A DNA stretch of 64,000 nucleotides, from contig NZ_SEWE01000002.1 in assembly GCF_004167665.1 (NCBI RefSeq), positions 124,001-188,000 of the forward strand, written 5' to 3'. This document shows positions 29,304 through 39,122 of the stretch, piece after piece. Positions within the stretch are counted from its first letter, which is position 1, and each line of letters begins with the position of its first letter. Under the pieces are notes generated by a model. It was not told where the DNA came from. It ran no database searches and saw only the letters and a program-made list of their open reading frames with translations. Both the position numbers and the translations under genes were made by a program. This DNA is from Hymenobacter persicinus. Its GTDB lineage: Bacteria > Bacteroidota > Bacteroidia > Cytophagales > Hymenobacteraceae.

Positions 29304-30074
29304 CTACTGTAAGGCTTTTTCTATGTAGTCGAAGGAGGTCAGAATTTCCGCCTTGTCTTTTCTAATCACAACAGTGTGCTCAAAGTGAGCGGAAGGCTTG
29401 CGGTCCTTAGTGCGGATTGTCCATCCGTCCTTTTCCTGCACCACGCTTTTCGTGCCCAGGTTCACCATGGGTTCAATAGCAATGACCAAGCCTTCCTGGA
29501 GCTTAACTCCCGCGCCACGCTTACCGTAATTCGGTACGTCCGGGCCTTCGTGGAGCTTCTTGCCCAATCCGTGCCCGACCAGTTCCCGAACCACACCGTA
29601 ACCCCGTTTTTCAACGTAGTTCTGCACGGCGTAGCCGATGTCGCCGATGCGGTTGCCGACTACGGCCTGCTCGATACCGAGGTACAAAGACTGCTTGGTG
29701 TCTTCCAGTAATTTGAGCACCTCTGGTGCCACCTCCCCGATTGGGTAGGTGTAGGCGCTATCCGAATGATAGCCGTTGAGATATACGCCGCAGTCAACTG
29801 AAACAATGTCCCCACTCTTCAGCGGCTCATCGTTCGGAAAACCGTGCACCACCACCGAGTTGGGCGAGATGCAGAGGCTGTATTCAAAACCGTTATATCC
29901 CTTGAAGGATGGTTGTCCGCCGTGGTCCCGGATGAACTCCTCCGCGCGACGGTCGAGCTGCCGCGTGGTGACTCCCTCCTTGATCATGCCCGCAACCTCT
30001 CCGTGGGCTTGAGCCAACACTTTCGCGCTGGCCCGGATGAGTTCTATTTCTTCTTCAGTCTTGAGAACAATCAT
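29304..30074 (-). CDS. map: Type I methionine aminopeptidase
   Basis: Removes the initiator methionine from nascent proteins. It is 256 residues, a standard bacterial length without an N-terminal zinc finger. Metal ligands lie in [16 protein letters not shown] (two Asp), the [12 protein letters not shown]is, and the two Glu in IAIEPMVNL and [10 protein letters not shown]. It is located between secY and infA as in many bacteria. Confidence 0.99.
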   Translation of the reverse strand: MIVLKTEEEIELIRASAKVLAQAHGEVAGMIKEGVTTRQLDRRAEEFIRDHGGQPSFKGYNGFEYSLCISPNSVVVHGFPNDEPLKSGDIVSVDCGVYLNGYHSDSAYTYPIGEVAPEVLKLLEDTKQSLYLGIEQAVVGNRIGDIGYAVQNYVEKRGYGVVRELVGHGLGKKLHEGPDVPNYGKRGAGVKLQEGLVIAIEPMVNLGTKSVVQEKDGWTIRTKDRKPSAHFEHTVVIRKDKAEILTSFDYIEKALQ

Positions 30075-30081
30075 GACTGAA

Positions 30082-31407
30082 CTAAGAGGCCATGGCTACG
30101 TCCTGGGTCGAACGGCCGCGGAGCTTACCGGTTTTCATCATGCCGTCGTAATGACGCATCAGCAGGTAGCTTTCCACCTGGTTGAGCGTATCTAGTACCA
30201 CACCGACCATGATGATCAGCGAAGTACCACCGTAGAAGGCGGAGAACGGACGTGTCACGCCAGCCAACAGTGCGAAGGCCGGGAAGATGGCAATCAGCGC
30301 CAGAGCAATAGCACCGGGCAGCGTGATACGGGTCAGAATCTCGTCCATGTGCTCCGAGGTGTCGCGGCCGGGTTTCACACCGGGTACGAAACCGCCACTG
30401 CGCTTCAGGTCGTCCGCAATCTGGTTGGGGTTGACGCTGATGGCCGTGTAGAAGTAGGTGAAGACAATGATCAGCGTGGCAAATACCACGTTGTACTGCC
30501 ACGAGGTGTAGTCGGAGAACTTCTGACCGATAAAGCTGGCCGTTTCGCTGTCAGCCTGCCACACCGAGGCGAGGATGGCTGGAACGAACATCAGCGACTG
30601 CGCGAAGATGATTGGCATAACGCCGGCCGCATTCACTTTAAGTGGGATAAACTGGCGCTGGGCGTTGAGCTGGGTTGTACCGCCGACTTGCTTGGCATAC
30701 TGCACCGGAATCCGGCGCACAGCCTGCGTCAGCACGATAACGCCCATCACGACCAGGAACAGCACCACAGCTTCGATCAAGAAGATCAGCGAGCCACGCA
30801 TGCCTTTGGCCAGTGCTTCCCCAACAATAGCGCCGGGAAGGCGAGAAACGATACCGATCATGATGATCATCGAGATACCGTTGCCGATACCTTTGTCGGT
30901 AATCTTCTCCCCCAGCCACATGCAAAACAGCGTGCCGGCCGTAATGATCATCATCGTAGAGATGGTGAAGAACGTACCGGGGTTCACGATGGCTTCCGAA
31001 TTGATGGTGGCAATGAAGCCAACCGACTGCGCCATCACGATAGGAATGGTCAGGATGCGGGTGTACTGGTTGATTTTCTTGCGCCCCGATTCACCTTCCT
31101 TCTGGAGCTTCTGAAAGTAAGGCACGGCAATGGTGAGCAGCTGCAGTACAATCGACGCCGAGATATAGGGCATGATGCCCAGGGCGAAGATCGAAGCGTG
31201 GCTGAATGCCCCACCGAGCAGCGTGTCCAGAATGCCGAAGAGGCCTTCCGCACCTTGCTTCAGCCGGGTCGCGTCGACGCCGGGCAAAACCACGTAGGAA
31301 CCCAGCCGATAGATGGCAATGAAAAAAAGCGTATTGAAGATCCGCGTACGCAGATCTTCAATCGCAAAAATGTTCTTTATCGTGGTGATAAACTTGTTCA
31401 TTGCCAA
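30082..31407 (-). CDS. secY: Protein translocase subunit SecY
   Basis: Central channel of the Sec translocon, about 440 residues and ten transmembrane helices. Recognisable segments include RLGSYVVLPGVD, GIMPYISASIVLQLL, WLGEKITDKGIGNGISMIIM and the VNPNQIADDLKRSGGFVPGVKPG loop that binds SecA and the ribosome. The second Met (31401, MNKFITTIKN) is the more typical start. Confidence 0.99.
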   Translation of the reverse strand: MAMNKFITTIKNIFAIEDLRTRIFNTLFFIAIYRLGSYVVLPGVDATRLKQGAEGLFGILDTLLGGAFSHASIFALGIMPYISASIVLQLLTIAVPYFQKLQKEGESGRKKINQYTRILTIPIVMAQSVGFIATINSEAIVNPGTFFTISTMMIITAGTLFCMWLGEKITDKGIGNGISMIIMIGIVSRLPGAIVGEALAKGMRGSLIFLIEAVVLFLVVMGVIVLTQAVRRIPVQYAKQVGGTTQLNAQRQFIPLKVNAAGVMPIIFAQSLMFVPAILASVWQADSETASFIGQKFSDYTSWQYNVVFATLIIVFTYFYTAISVNPNQIADDLKRSGGFVPGVKPGRDTSEHMDEILTRITLPGAIALALIAIFPAFALLAGVTRPFSAFYGGTSLIIMVGVVLDTLNQVESYLLMRHYDGMMKTGKLRGRSTQDVAMAS

Positions 31408-31413
31408 ACAGGC

Positions 31414-31860
31414 TTAGAGCGTCACTGCTTTACCACCGGCTTTCTCGATGGCTTCAACAGCCGATTTCGAGAAGGCGTGGGCATGTACTTCCAGAGCCTG
31501 GGTGATTTCACCACGGCCCAGAACTTTGATTTTGGCATTCTTGGAAGCCAAACCGCTAGCCACGAAGAAAGCAGCGTCCATGGTGGTAGCACCATGCTGC
31601 TCGTTCAGGCCTTGCAGTACGTCCAGGTTAACACCCTTGTACTCGACGCGGTTGATGTTCTTGAAACCGAACTTCGGAACGCGACGCTGCAGGGGCATCT
31701 GGCCACCTTCGAAGCCAGACTTCTTGGAGTAGCCCGAACGCGACTTTTGACCTTTGTGACCACGCGTCGAAGTGCCGCCGCGGCCGGAACCCGTACCGCG
31801 ACCCAAGCGCTTGTTATTGCGCGTAGATCCTTCGGCGGGCGAGAGATTGCTGAGATTCAT
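31414..31860 (-). CDS. rplO: 50S ribosomal protein L15
   Basis: uL15, 148 residues. The Gly/Arg-rich N-terminus ([26 protein letters not shown]) threads into 23S rRNA, and the globular C-terminal half follows. It sits directly before secY. Confidence 0.99.
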   Translation of the reverse strand: MNLSNLSPAEGSTRNNKRLGRGTGSGRGGTSTRGHKGQKSRSGYSKKSGFEGGQMPLQRRVPKFGFKNINRVEYKGVNLDVLQGLNEQHGATTMDAAFFVASGLASKNAKIKVLGRGEITQALEVHAHAFSKSAVEAIEKAGGKAVTL

Positions 31861-31873
31861 ATCGAGATGCGTC

Positions 31874-32053
31874 CTAGAGTTCTGTTACTTCTACCAGGTG
31901 CTGTACTGCCGCTACCATCCCAGCAATCTGCGGGTTGAGTTCTTTTTCGGAAGTGCTGCCCATTTTGCCGAGGCCCAACGCCTTGACGGTACGCTTTTGA
32001 CGCTCTGGGCGGTCAATCACGCTTTTTACGAGTTTGATTTGGATCTGCGCCAT
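31874..32053 (-). CDS. rpmD: 50S ribosomal protein L30
   Basis: A 59-residue uL30 read directly from the sequence: it starts [16 protein letters not shown], has [10 protein letters not shown] and ends HLVEVTEL. Length and sequence are those of bacterial L30. It starts 6 bp after the rpsE stop and is followed by rplO. Confidence 0.97.
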   Translation of the reverse strand: MAQIQIKLVKSVIDRPERQKRTVKALGLGKMGSTSEKELNPQIAGMVAAVQHLVEVTEL

Positions 32054-32059
32054 CTCTAC

Positions 32060-32659
32060 TTAGCCGTTAAAAACTTGGGCGAGGGTGATGCCACGAGCCT
32101 GAGCAATTTGCATCGGGTCGCGCATTTTGAGGAGAGCATCGAACGTAGCCTTAACTACGTTGTGGGGGTTCGACGAGCCTTTCGACTTGGCCAAAACGTC
32201 CTTGATGCCGGCGCTTTCGAATACGGCACGCATAGCACCACCAGCAATTACGCCGGTACCAGCTGCTGCGGGCTGCACGAGTACGAAACCACCCGAATAT
32301 TTGCCTTCCATCACGTGGGGAACGGTGTGCTTATACAGCGGCACCTTCACCAGGTTCTTTTTAGCATCGTCAATGCCTTTGGCAATGGCGTCGGTTACTT
32401 CGTTGGCTTTGCCCAGGCCGTAGCCTACGGTGCCGTTGCCGTCACCTACTACCACGATGGCCGAGAAGCTGAAGCGACGACCGCCTTTCACTACTTTGGC
32501 TACGCGGTTGATGGCAACCACTTTCTCTTTCAGATCAGAATCGCCGGTGCGAGACTGCTCGTTGTTGTTACCACGACGGTCGTTGTTGCCAGCGCCGCGA
32601 CGGTCGTTGCCGCCGCGCTCATTGCCACCACCACGGGGATTGTTGTTGAATTCTGCCAT
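32060..32659 (-). CDS. rpsE: 30S ribosomal protein S5 with RGG-like N-terminal extension
   Basis: uS5, which lines the mRNA entry channel and supports decoding accuracy. The core begins near residue 42 ([26 protein letters not shown]). Before it is an unusual extension of about 40 residues made of Asn, Gly, Arg and Asp ([17 protein letters not shown] and similar), making the protein 199 residues rather than about 165. Composition matches the S3 tail of this genome. Confidence 0.99.
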   Translation of the reverse strand: MAEFNNNPRGGGNERGGNDRRGAGNNDRRGNNNEQSRTGDSDLKEKVVAINRVAKVVKGGRRFSFSAIVVVGDGNGTVGYGLGKANEVTDAIAKGIDDAKKNLVKVPLYKHTVPHVMEGKYSGGFVLVQPAAAGTGVIAGGAMRAVFESAGIKDVLAKSKGSSNPHNVVKATFDALLKMRDPMQIAQARGITLAQVFNG

Positions 32660-32665
32660 GATGCC

Positions 32666-33016
32666 TTAGAAATTGAGGCCGCCTTCGCGGGCTCCTTCTG
32701 CCAATGATTTGATGCGGCCGTGGTAGAGGTAACCGGAGCGGTCAAATACCACTTTCGAAAGTCCTTTTCCTGTAGCACGGGCAGCAAGTTCTTTGCCGAC
32801 TGCGGCAGCGAGGGCGACTCCGTTGCCCCCTTCCACCGAAACGTGCTTCGAGGAAGCAGACGCCAGCGTGTTGCCGGTCGTGTCGTCAATAATCTGGGCG
32901 TAGATACCCGTATTGCTGCGAAACACCGACAGACGAGGGCGCTCGGACGTGCCAGCCACCTTAGTGCGGATGATGCGCTGGATCCGTTTTCTTCTAGTTG
33001 CTTTATCGAAAGCCAT
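32666..33016 (-). CDS. rplR: 50S ribosomal protein L18
   Basis: 5S rRNA-binding uL18, 116 residues: [27 protein letters not shown] and the C-terminal [28 protein letters not shown]. Normal length. Confidence 0.99.
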   Translation of the reverse strand: MAFDKATRRKRIQRIIRTKVAGTSERPRLSVFRSNTGIYAQIIDDTTGNTLASASSKHVSVEGGNGVALAAAVGKELAARATGKGLSKVVFDRSGYLYHGRIKSLAEGAREGGLNF

Positions 33017-33025
33017 GATGCGAAA

Positions 33026-33580
33026 TTATTTCGAAGCCGTTTTACCAGCCTTACGACGAATTTGCTCGCCCACAAAGCGGACGCCTTTGCCTTTGTAAGG
33101 CTCGACTTTGCGCAGGGAACGAATCTTAGCCGAAACCTGGCCCAGCAACTGCTTGTCGATGCTGTTCAAGGTAACGATTGGGTTTTTACCTTTCTCGGTC
33201 AGAGCGGTAGCCGTTACTTCCTTCGGCAGGGCCAGGAAGATGTTGTGCGAGTAACCCAGCGACAATTCCAGCGTAGTACCGGCCATTGCAGCTTTGTAAC
33301 CTACACCTACCAGCTCCAGCTTGTGCTCGAAGCCTTCGCTTACACCCACAATCATGTTGTTGAGCAGCGCGCGGTACAGGCCGTGCATCGCCTTATGGCG
33401 CTTCTGCTCGGTCGGACGGGCTACTACCAACTGACCGTCGGCGTTGCTGAGGGTGATGTCGCGGTCCACGGGGGTAGACAGGGTGCCTTTCGGACCTTTC
33501 ACCGTTACCGTGTTATCGTTGCTTACTTCAACCTGCACGCCTGCGGGCAGATTGATCGGGAGTTTACCAATGCGTGACAT
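33026..33580 (-). CDS. rplF: 50S ribosomal protein L6
   Basis: uL6, 184 residues in two similar domains: MSRIGKLPINLPAGVQ at the start, and the C-terminal signature PYKGKGVRFVGEQIRRKAGKT near the factor-binding site. Confidence 0.99.
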   Translation of the reverse strand: MSRIGKLPINLPAGVQVEVSNDNTVTVKGPKGTLSTPVDRDITLSNADGQLVVARPTEQKRHKAMHGLYRALLNNMIVGVSEGFEHKLELVGVGYKAAMAGTTLELSLGYSHNIFLALPKEVTATALTEKGKNPIVTLNSIDKQLLGQVSAKIRSLRKVEPYKGKGVRFVGEQIRRKAGKTASK

Positions 33581-33598
33581 AGTCTGGTCTTTTCTCGA

Positions 33599-33997
33599 TT
33601 AGTAAACGTAGCACAATACTTCGCCGCCAACGTTCTGGGCTTTGGCTTCCTTCTCCGTCATTACGCCCTTCGACGTCGACATGATAGCAATGCCCAGGCC
33701 GCTGAGTACGCGGGGAAGGTTTTCTACGTGAGCGTAGGTACGCAGACCAGGCGAGCTGATACGCTCCAACTTGGTGATGGCCGAAGCCTTCGTGGTTGGG
33801 TTGTACTTCAGCGCGATTTTGATCGTGCCCTGCACCGCGGAATCATCAAAACGATAGGACTGGATATAGCCCTTGTGGTAAAGCACTTTCGTGATTTCCT
33901 TTTTGATGTTGCTGGCCGGAATTTCTACTACCCGGTGGTTTGCCTTGATGGCATTGCGTACCCGGGTCAGGTAGTCGGCAATTGGATCTGTATTCAT
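33599..33997 (-). CDS. rpsH: 30S ribosomal protein S8
   Basis: 16S-binding uS8, 132 residues from the ATG at 33997 (MNTDPIADYLTRVRNAIKANH), ending VGGEVLCYVY. In-frame sequence upstream is non-coding leader: it contains a promoter-like element and a hairpin. In E. coli S8 represses its own operon by binding the L5 mRNA; any similar control here is not shown. Confidence 0.99.
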   Translation of the reverse strand: MNTDPIADYLTRVRNAIKANHRVVEIPASNIKKEITKVLYHKGYIQSYRFDDSAVQGTIKIALKYNPTTKASAITKLERISSPGLRTYAHVENLPRVLSGLGIAIMSTSKGVMTEKEAKAQNVGGEVLCYVY

Positions 33998-34030
33998 TCG
34001 GTTTAGAAGAGCACTCGTTTTTACGGAGCG

Positions 34031-34078
34031 CAAAGATAAGAAAATTTCGCCCCCGCGGAAAGCGGCAGCGAAATTTTC
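34031..34078 (-). promoter_or_regulatory. Hairpin and internal promoter-like element before rpsH
   Basis: On the minus strand GAAAATTTCGC (34078-34068) pairs with GCGAAATTTTC (34050-34040) with an inner CCGC/GCGG stem, and TATCTTTG (34038-34031) follows directly. It lies in the 190-bp gap between rpsN and rpsH, which is long for this operon. It may be a terminator followed by a restart promoter, or a regulatory leader. Confidence 0.5.
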
Positions 34079-34187
34079 GGTGAAGACTTCTTGGCTCGAC
34101 TTACTGAGGCTCGGCCAATGGTTTCTCTCGGCAACCTGCCAAGTGGTGTTGTCTGATAGCGTTGCTACGTAGACAACGCAAGCTGTT

Positions 34188-34457
34188 CTACCAGCTCGAC
34201 TTCGTGACGCCGGGGATTTTGCCCGCCAGCGCCATTTCGCGGAAGCGTACGCGGCTGATGCCGAACTTACGCATGTAACCACGAGGACGACCGTCGATCA
34301 TATCCCGGTTGTGAAGACGTACGGGCGAAGCATCCTTGGGAAGCTTGTCCAGACCTTCGTAGTCGCCGGCAGCTTTCAAAGCTTTGCGCTTCTCAGCATA
34401 GCGGGCTACCGTAGCGATGCGCTTGCGCGCTCTTGCTTTTGCGGATTCCTTAGCCAT
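34188..34457 (-). CDS. rpsN: 30S ribosomal protein S14, zinc-free form
   Basis: uS14 of 89 residues, the longer form without the CxxC zinc motif. It contains [27 protein letters not shown]. It overlaps the end of rplE by 8 bp, suggesting translational coupling. The gene after it, rpsH, is 190 bp away. Confidence 0.99.
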   Translation of the reverse strand: MAKESAKARARKRIATVARYAEKRKALKAAGDYEGLDKLPKDASPVRLHNRDMIDGRPRGYMRKFGISRVRFREMALAGKIPGVTKSSW

Positions 34458-35010
34458 TGTTTTCTTTCTTGGCGTTAGCGAACGGCATTCCGAAAGCTTT
34501 GAGGAGCTCGTAGCTCTGCTCGTCGTTTTCGGCCGTCGTTACGAAGGTAATGTCCATACCCGAAATCGACTTGATTTTGTCGATCGAAATTTCGGGGAAG
34601 ATGATTTGCTCCTTGATGCCCAGGGTATAGTTACCACGGCCATCGAAGCCTTTATCGTTGATGCCTTTGAAGTCACGCACGCGGGGCAGCGCTACCGTCA
34701 GCAGACGGTCCATGAATTCGTACATCTGCTCACCACGCAGCGTGACGCGGGCGCCAATTGGCATGCCCTCGCGCAGCTTGAAGTTCGATACCGAACGCTT
34801 GGCGATGGTGGCAACAGCGCGCTGACCGGTGATGGTCGTGAGCTCGTCAACACCGTTATCAACCAGCTTCTTGTCGGCTACAGCCGCCCCGATACCCCGG
34901 TTGATGCAGATTTTGGTGATGCGCGGTACCTGCATGATGCTCTTGAACTGGAATTTCTCCTGGAGCGCGGGTACTACGTCTTTCTTATAGATTTCTTTGA
35001 GTCGAGCCAT
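34450..35010 (-). CDS. rplE: 50S ribosomal protein L5
   Basis: 5S rRNA-binding uL5, 186 residues: [25 protein letters not shown], and the C-terminal [29 protein letters not shown]. Its end overlaps the rpsN start. Confidence 0.99.
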   Translation of the reverse strand: MARLKEIYKKDVVPALQEKFQFKSIMQVPRITKICINRGIGAAVADKKLVDNGVDELTTITGQRAVATIAKRSVSNFKLREGMPIGARVTLRGEQMYEFMDRLLTVALPRVRDFKGINDKGFDGRGNYTLGIKEQIIFPEISIDKIKSISGMDITFVTTAENDEQSYELLKAFGMPFANAKKENNG

Positions 35011-35022
35011 TGTCGTAGCGGA

Positions 35023-35289
35023 TTAGGCGTTAGTCGAATCAACGGCCTTCACGTTGCTGACGTGGATGCCAGCCTCGATCTTGGTGATACCCCCTTGCGG
35101 GTTCTTAGCACTGGGTTTGTTGTGCTTGGTCACCAGGTTCAGGCCTTCCACGATGACGCGCTGGGTCGTACGGTTCACCGATTTGATGACACCGGTCTTG
35201 CCGCGCTCGTCGCCGGCAATCACCTTCACGGTGTCACCGGTCTTGACGTGCAGTTTAACGGGCTTCTGGGCTTTCGATTTCGTTGCCAT
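35023..35289 (-). CDS. rplX: 50S ribosomal protein L24
   Basis: uL24, an assembly initiator, 88 residues. The KOW motif region reads HVKTGDTVKVIAGDERGKTG; it ends with the GGITKIEAGIHVSNVK segment. It is slightly shorter than the E. coli protein. Confidence 0.99.
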   Translation of the reverse strand: MATKSKAQKPVKLHVKTGDTVKVIAGDERGKTGVIKSVNRTTQRVIVEGLNLVTKHNKPSAKNPQGGITKIEAGIHVSNVKAVDSTNA

Positions 35290-35292
35290 TGC

Positions 35293-35661
35293 TTAGAGAA
35301 CTTCAGGAGCCAGCGAAACGATCTTCATGAACTGACGCTCGCGCAGTTCGCGGGCTACTGGACCGAAGATGCGGGTACCGCGGGGCTCGTCGTTATTGTT
35401 GAGCAGAACAGCGGCGTTGTCGTCGAAGCGGATGTACGAACCGTCTTTGCGGCGTACTTCCTTCTTCGTGCGAACTACCACGGCCTTCGATACAGTGCCT
35501 TTCTTGGCGTTGCCCGAAGGAATAGCCGACTTGATCGAAACCACGATCTTGTCGCCTACGCTGGCGTATTTCTTGCCCGTGCCACCGAGGACACGGATGC
35601 AGAGAACTTCTTTGGCGCCGCTGTTATCAGCGACGGTCAGACGGGATTCTTGCTGTATCAT
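35293..35661 (-). CDS. rplN: 50S ribosomal protein L14
   Basis: uL14, 122 residues, the normal size: [27 protein letters not shown], and [15 protein letters not shown] near the end. Its stop is 3 bp from the rplX start. Confidence 0.99.
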   Translation of the reverse strand: MIQQESRLTVADNSGAKEVLCIRVLGGTGKKYASVGDKIVVSIKSAIPSGNAKKGTVSKAVVVRTKKEVRRKDGSYIRFDDNAAVLLNNNDEPRGTRIFGPVARELRERQFMKIVSLAPEVL

Positions 35662-35662
35662 C

Positions 35663-35956
35663 TTACTTGGCGCGTTCTACGATTTCTACCAGTCTCCAGC
35701 GCTTGCTCTTGCTCAGCGGACGGGTCGACATGATGCGAACCGTATCGCCTTCGCCGCATTCGTTGTTCTCGTCGTGGGCCATGAACTTGGTCGACTTGGT
35801 AACGAACTTGCCGTAGATCGGGTGTTTCATTTTGCTTTCCACCATCACCGTGATAGACTTGTCCATTTTGGAGCTCGTCACCCGGCCGATGATTTCTTTG
35901 CGCAGGTTCCGCTCTTCCGAGGCGGCCGTTGCTTTGGTTTCTTCGTTGGTTGCCAT
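35663..35956 (-). CDS. rpsQ: 30S ribosomal protein S17
   Basis: uS17, 97 residues. The OB-fold core has [30 protein letters not shown] short acidic N-terminal extension (about residues 2-18) precedes it. Confidence 0.99.
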   Translation of the reverse strand: MATNEETKATAASEERNLRKEIIGRVTSSKMDKSITVMVESKMKHPIYGKFVTKSTKFMAHDENNECGEGDTVRIMSTRPLSKSKRWRLVEIVERAK

Positions 35957-35958
35957 CG

Positions 35959-36171
35959 TTAGTTAGCAGTTTGGTTAGCCTGCTCGTTTTCGCGACGGGT
36001 CAACTCGGTCTTCAGACGAGCAACGTTCTTGCGGCTATGCTTCAGGCGAATCGGATTCTCCAGCGGGGAAATGGCGTGCGCGAAGCGCAGGGCCTGACCG
36101 CTGGTCTGTTCGGTCTTAACTTGGGCTTTCAGCTCCTCGAGCGAAAGACCTTTGATTTCGGATTGCTTCAT
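35959..36171 (-). CDS. rpmC: 50S ribosomal protein L29
   Basis: uL29 at the tunnel exit, 70 residues from the ATG at 36171 ([22 protein letters not shown]). It forms two long helices; [17 protein letters not shown] is the conserved second one. The start at 36207 would overlap rplP and is rejected. Confidence 0.98.
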   Translation of the reverse strand: MKQSEIKGLSLEELKAQVKTEQTSGQALRFAHAISPLENPIRLKHSRKNVARLKTELTRRENEQANQTAN

Positions 36172-36172
36172 C

Positions 36173-36598
36173 TTACTTGCTCTCTTCGTAATCGCGACGA
36201 ACAACAAACTTGGTCTTCACGGGTAGCTTCTGAGCAGCGAGACGCAGCGACTCCTGAGCTACTTCCAGCGGAACGCCGTCCGACTCGAACATGATGGTGC
36301 CGGGTTTCACGCAGGCTACCCAATATTCTGGGCTACCCTTACCCTTACCCATCCGTACTTCGGCTGGCTTCTTGGTGATTGGCTTATCTGGGAAAATGCG
36401 GATCCACACTTGACCTTCACGCTTCATAGCGCGGGTCATGGCGATACGGGCAGCTTCGATCTGGCGGGCCGTAATCCAGGCAACCTCCAGCGACTTGATG
36501 GCGAACGAACCGAAGTCGATGGTGGAGCCCTTGTAGGCGAGGCCAGTCACGCGACCCTTCTGCATCTTCCGATACTTGGTTCTTTTCGGCTGTAACAT
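36173..36598 (-). CDS. rplP: 50S ribosomal protein L16
   Basis: uL16, 141 residues, near the A-site t[22 protein letters not shown], then [47 protein letters not shown]. The highly conserved Arg-rich loop is intact. Confidence 0.99.
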   Translation of the reverse strand: MLQPKRTKYRKMQKGRVTGLAYKGSTIDFGSFAIKSLEVAWITARQIEAARIAMTRAMKREGQVWIRIFPDKPITKKPAEVRMGKGKGSPEYWVACVKPGTIMFESDGVPLEVAQESLRLAAQKLPVKTKFVVRRDYEESK

Positions 36599-36635
36599 GA
36601 GTTATCGAAAAAAAGGATTCGAGAAGAGAGAAAAG

Positions 36636-37490
36636 TTAGCGACGGGGTGCACCTGCACCACCACCGCGGTTCTGGCCACCAGCACCTGGGCCACGGCCCC
36701 GGTCACCGCCACGCTCACCACCACGGTCGTTGCCGCCCCGGTCGTTACGACGCGGGCCACGGTCACCACCACGGTCGCCACGCTCACCGCGTGGGCCACG
36801 GTCGTTGCCGCCGCGGGTGTCGTTGCCTTGGTTAGCCGGTACTTGGTTTGGCGACAGGTCGGGCTTGCCGAACACCTCGCCACGCATGATCCACACCTTG
36901 ATGCCGATCTTGCCATATACCGTCTGAGCTTCCGACAGAGCGTAGTCGATGTCAGCACGCAGGGTGTGCAGCGGAGTGCGGCCCTCTTTGTACTGCTCGG
37001 AGCGGGCAATTTCAGCGCCACCCAGACGACCACCACACTGAATCTTGATGCCTTCAGCACCTACGCGCATGGCGGCCTGAATCGACATCTTCATGGCGCG
37101 ACGGAAGGAGATACGAGCCTGGAGCTGCTGAGCAATGCTCTCGCCTACCAATTTCGCGTCCAGTTCAGGGCGCTTGATTTCGAAGATGTTGATCTGAACG
37201 TCCTTGCTGGTGATCTGCTTCAGCTCGTCTTTGATCTTATCTACCTCGGCGCCGCCTTTACCGATAACCACGCCCGGACGAGCGGTATTAATGGTGATGG
37301 TGATGCGCTTCAGCGTACGCTCGATTACGATGCGGCTAATGCCACCTTTCGGAATCCGAGCCATGATGTATTTGCGGATTTTTTCGTCCTCAACCAGCTT
37401 GTCGGCAAAGTCCTTGCCGCCGTACCAGTTCGAGTCCCATCCTTTGATGACGCCCAGGCGGAAGCCAACCGGATTTACTTTCTGTCCCAT
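36636..37490 (-). CDS. rpsC: 30S ribosomal protein S3 with RGD-rich C-terminal tail
   Basis: uS3 at the mRNA entry, 284 residues. The KH domain carries [20 protein letters not shown] (about 60-80), and the C-terminal domain ends near residue 217 ([16 protein letters not shown]). The last 60 or so residues are low complexity, built of Gly, Arg, Asp and Asn ([21 protein letters not shown] repeats), ending PRR. Similar composition is present at the S5 N-terminus. Confidence 0.99.
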   Translation of the reverse strand: MGQKVNPVGFRLGVIKGWDSNWYGGKDFADKLVEDEKIRKYIMARIPKGGISRIVIERTLKRITITINTARPGVVIGKGGAEVDKIKDELKQITSKDVQINIFEIKRPELDAKLVGESIAQQLQARISFRRAMKMSIQAAMRVGAEGIKIQCGGRLGGAEIARSEQYKEGRTPLHTLRADIDYALSEAQTVYGKIGIKVWIMRGEVFGKPDLSPNQVPANQGNDTRGGNDRGPRGERGDRGGDRGPRRNDRGGNDRGGERGGDRGRGPGAGGQNRGGGAGAPRR

Positions 37491-37495
37491 AGTGC

Positions 37496-37975
37496 TTATG
37501 CGGTGGCTTCTGCCTTCGTTTCAGTTGATTTCTTAGCCGAGCTGCGACGAGTCTTGGGCTTAGCGTCAGCCGTGGCGGCGGTATCTTTGGTCTCAGCAGC
37601 CTGTTGAGCAGCAGCTTTGCTACCCAAGGGTTCTACTTTCGAATCAATGACCAGCGTCACGTGGTTGCTGCGCTTGCGGATGCGGTGACCACGACCCTGA
37701 GGGGCGGGACGCAGGCGCTTCAGCTGGCGGCCTTCGTCGACGAAAATCTCCTTGATGTAGAGATTAGCATCTTCGATACGCTCGTCTTCGTTTTTCTGCT
37801 GCCAGTTGGCCAGAGCCGACAGGAGCAGTTTTTCGATCCGCTCAGCACCCGAGTTGGCTTCGAATTTCAGCAAGCCCAGGGCGCGGGTCACTTTCTGACC
37901 GCGAACCATGTTGGCTACCAACCGCATCTTGCGCGGGGAGGTAGGCACGTTATTGAGTTTAGCTCTTGCTTCCAT
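37496..37975 (-). CDS. rplV: 50S ribosomal protein L22
   Basis: uL22, 159 residues. The core (1-115) has [20 protein letters not shown] and the beta-hairpin reaching into the exit tunnel ([22 protein letters not shown]). An Ala/Thr/Lys-rich tail of about 40 residues follows, with the basic patch KTRRSSAKK. Confidence 0.99.
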   Translation of the reverse strand: MEARAKLNNVPTSPRKMRLVANMVRGQKVTRALGLLKFEANSGAERIEKLLLSALANWQQKNEDERIEDANLYIKEIFVDEGRQLKRLRPAPQGRGHRIRKRSNHVTLVIDSKVEPLGSKAAAQQAAETKDTAATADAKPKTRRSSAKKSTETKAEATA

Positions 37976-37976
37976 C

Positions 37977-38255
37977 TTAGCGCTTGCCTTTATCTTTCTT
38001 GGCTACGTGGCCGCGGAAGTTGCGGGTAGGAGCAAACTCACCGAGCTTGTGACCTACCATGTTTTCCGTGACGAAAACCGGGATGAACTTATTACCGTTG
38101 TGAACCGCGAAAGTGTGCGTCACGAAATCCGGGGAAATCATGGAGCGGCGCGACCAGGTCTTGATAACGGCTTTCTTGCCGGAACCTTCCATTGCGGTTA
38201 CTTTCTTCTCGAGCCGAAAGTCAATGTACGGCCCTTTTTTTAGTGAACGTGCCAT
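37977..38255 (-). CDS. rpsS: 30S ribosomal protein S19
   Basis: uS19 of the 30S head, 92 residues: [35 protein letters not shown], and [17 protein letters not shown]. Normal length. Confidence 0.99.
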   Translation of the reverse strand: MARSLKKGPYIDFRLEKKVTAMEGSGKKAVIKTWSRRSMISPDFVTHTFAVHNGNKFIPVFVTENMVGHKLGEFAPTRNFRGHVAKKDKGKR

Positions 38256-38258
38256 TGA

Positions 38259-39086
38259 TTATCTCTTGCCTTTACGGTTAACGATGAGCTGCTCGGAGTA
38301 CTTGTTCTTGTTACGGGTCTTCTGGCCTTTCGAGAAGATACCGTTACGGCTGCGTGGGTGACCACCCGACGACTTGCCTTCACCACCACCCATGGGGTGA
38401 TCCACTGGGTTCATGGCAACACCACGAACACGTGGGCGACGGCCCATCCAACGGTTACGACCGGCTTTGCCGAGACGAACGTTCATGTGGTCGCCGTTCG
38501 AAACGGTACCAACCGTAGCCATGCAGGTCACCAGGACCATGCGCATCTCGCCGGAAGGCAGTTTCAGAGTGGCGTACTTGTCTTCGCGGGCGACGAGCTG
38601 AGCGTAGGTGCCAGCCGAGCGAGCCATGGCTGCACCATTACCGGGCATCAGCTCGATGTTGTGCAGGATGGTACCCAGGGGGATTTCACGCAGCGTCAGC
38701 GCGTTGCCAACTTCGGGAGCAACACCGGGACCCGATACGATAACCGTGTCTACGGCCAGACCGGCGGGCGCGATGATGTAGCGCTTTTCGCCGTCGGCGT
38801 AGTGCAGCAGCGCGATGCGCGCCGTGCGGTTTGGATCGTACTCAATCGTCTTCACCGTGGCTGGAACCCCAGCTTTGTCACGCTTGAAGTCGATGACCCG
38901 ATACTTTTGCTTGTGACCACCGCCGATGTAGCGGTTGGTCATTTTACCCGCGTTGTTGCGGCCACCGGATTTTTCCATGGGTGCCAACAGCGACTTCTCC
39001 GGCTTCGACGTCGTAATCTCGTCGAAGGCCGGGGCGATGCGGAAGCGCTGACCCGGTGATGTTGGTCTTAGTTTTTTGAGTGCCAT
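38259..39086 (-). CDS. rplB: 50S ribosomal protein L2
   Basis: uL2, 275 residues, required for subunit joining and peptidyl-transferase assembly. It has [25 protein letters not shown] and the conserved [25 protein letters not shown] loop with the functionally critical His. Confidence 0.99.
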   Translation of the reverse strand: MALKKLRPTSPGQRFRIAPAFDEITTSKPEKSLLAPMEKSGGRNNAGKMTNRYIGGGHKQKYRVIDFKRDKAGVPATVKTIEYDPNRTARIALLHYADGEKRYIIAPAGLAVDTVIVSGPGVAPEVGNALTLREIPLGTILHNIELMPGNGAAMARSAGTYAQLVAREDKYATLKLPSGEMRMVLVTCMATVGTVSNGDHMNVRLGKAGRNRWMGRRPRVRGVAMNPVDHPMGGGEGKSSGGHPRSRNGIFSKGQKTRNKNKYSEQLIVNRKGKR

Positions 39087-39122
39087 TTTATTTTAAAATG
39101 CGCGTTGCGTCGGTTGCCCGAC

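Noticed and set aside
33998..34282. N-terminal extension of S8 to 34282
   Set aside because: The added residues have no homology to S8 and overlap a hairpin, a promoter-like element and the rpsN 3' end.
36636..36840. Gly/Arg-coding repeats in rpsC suspected as a tandem DNA repeat or CRISPR-like array
   Set aside because: The unit length and sequence are irregular and in frame with S3; it is a low-complexity protein tail.
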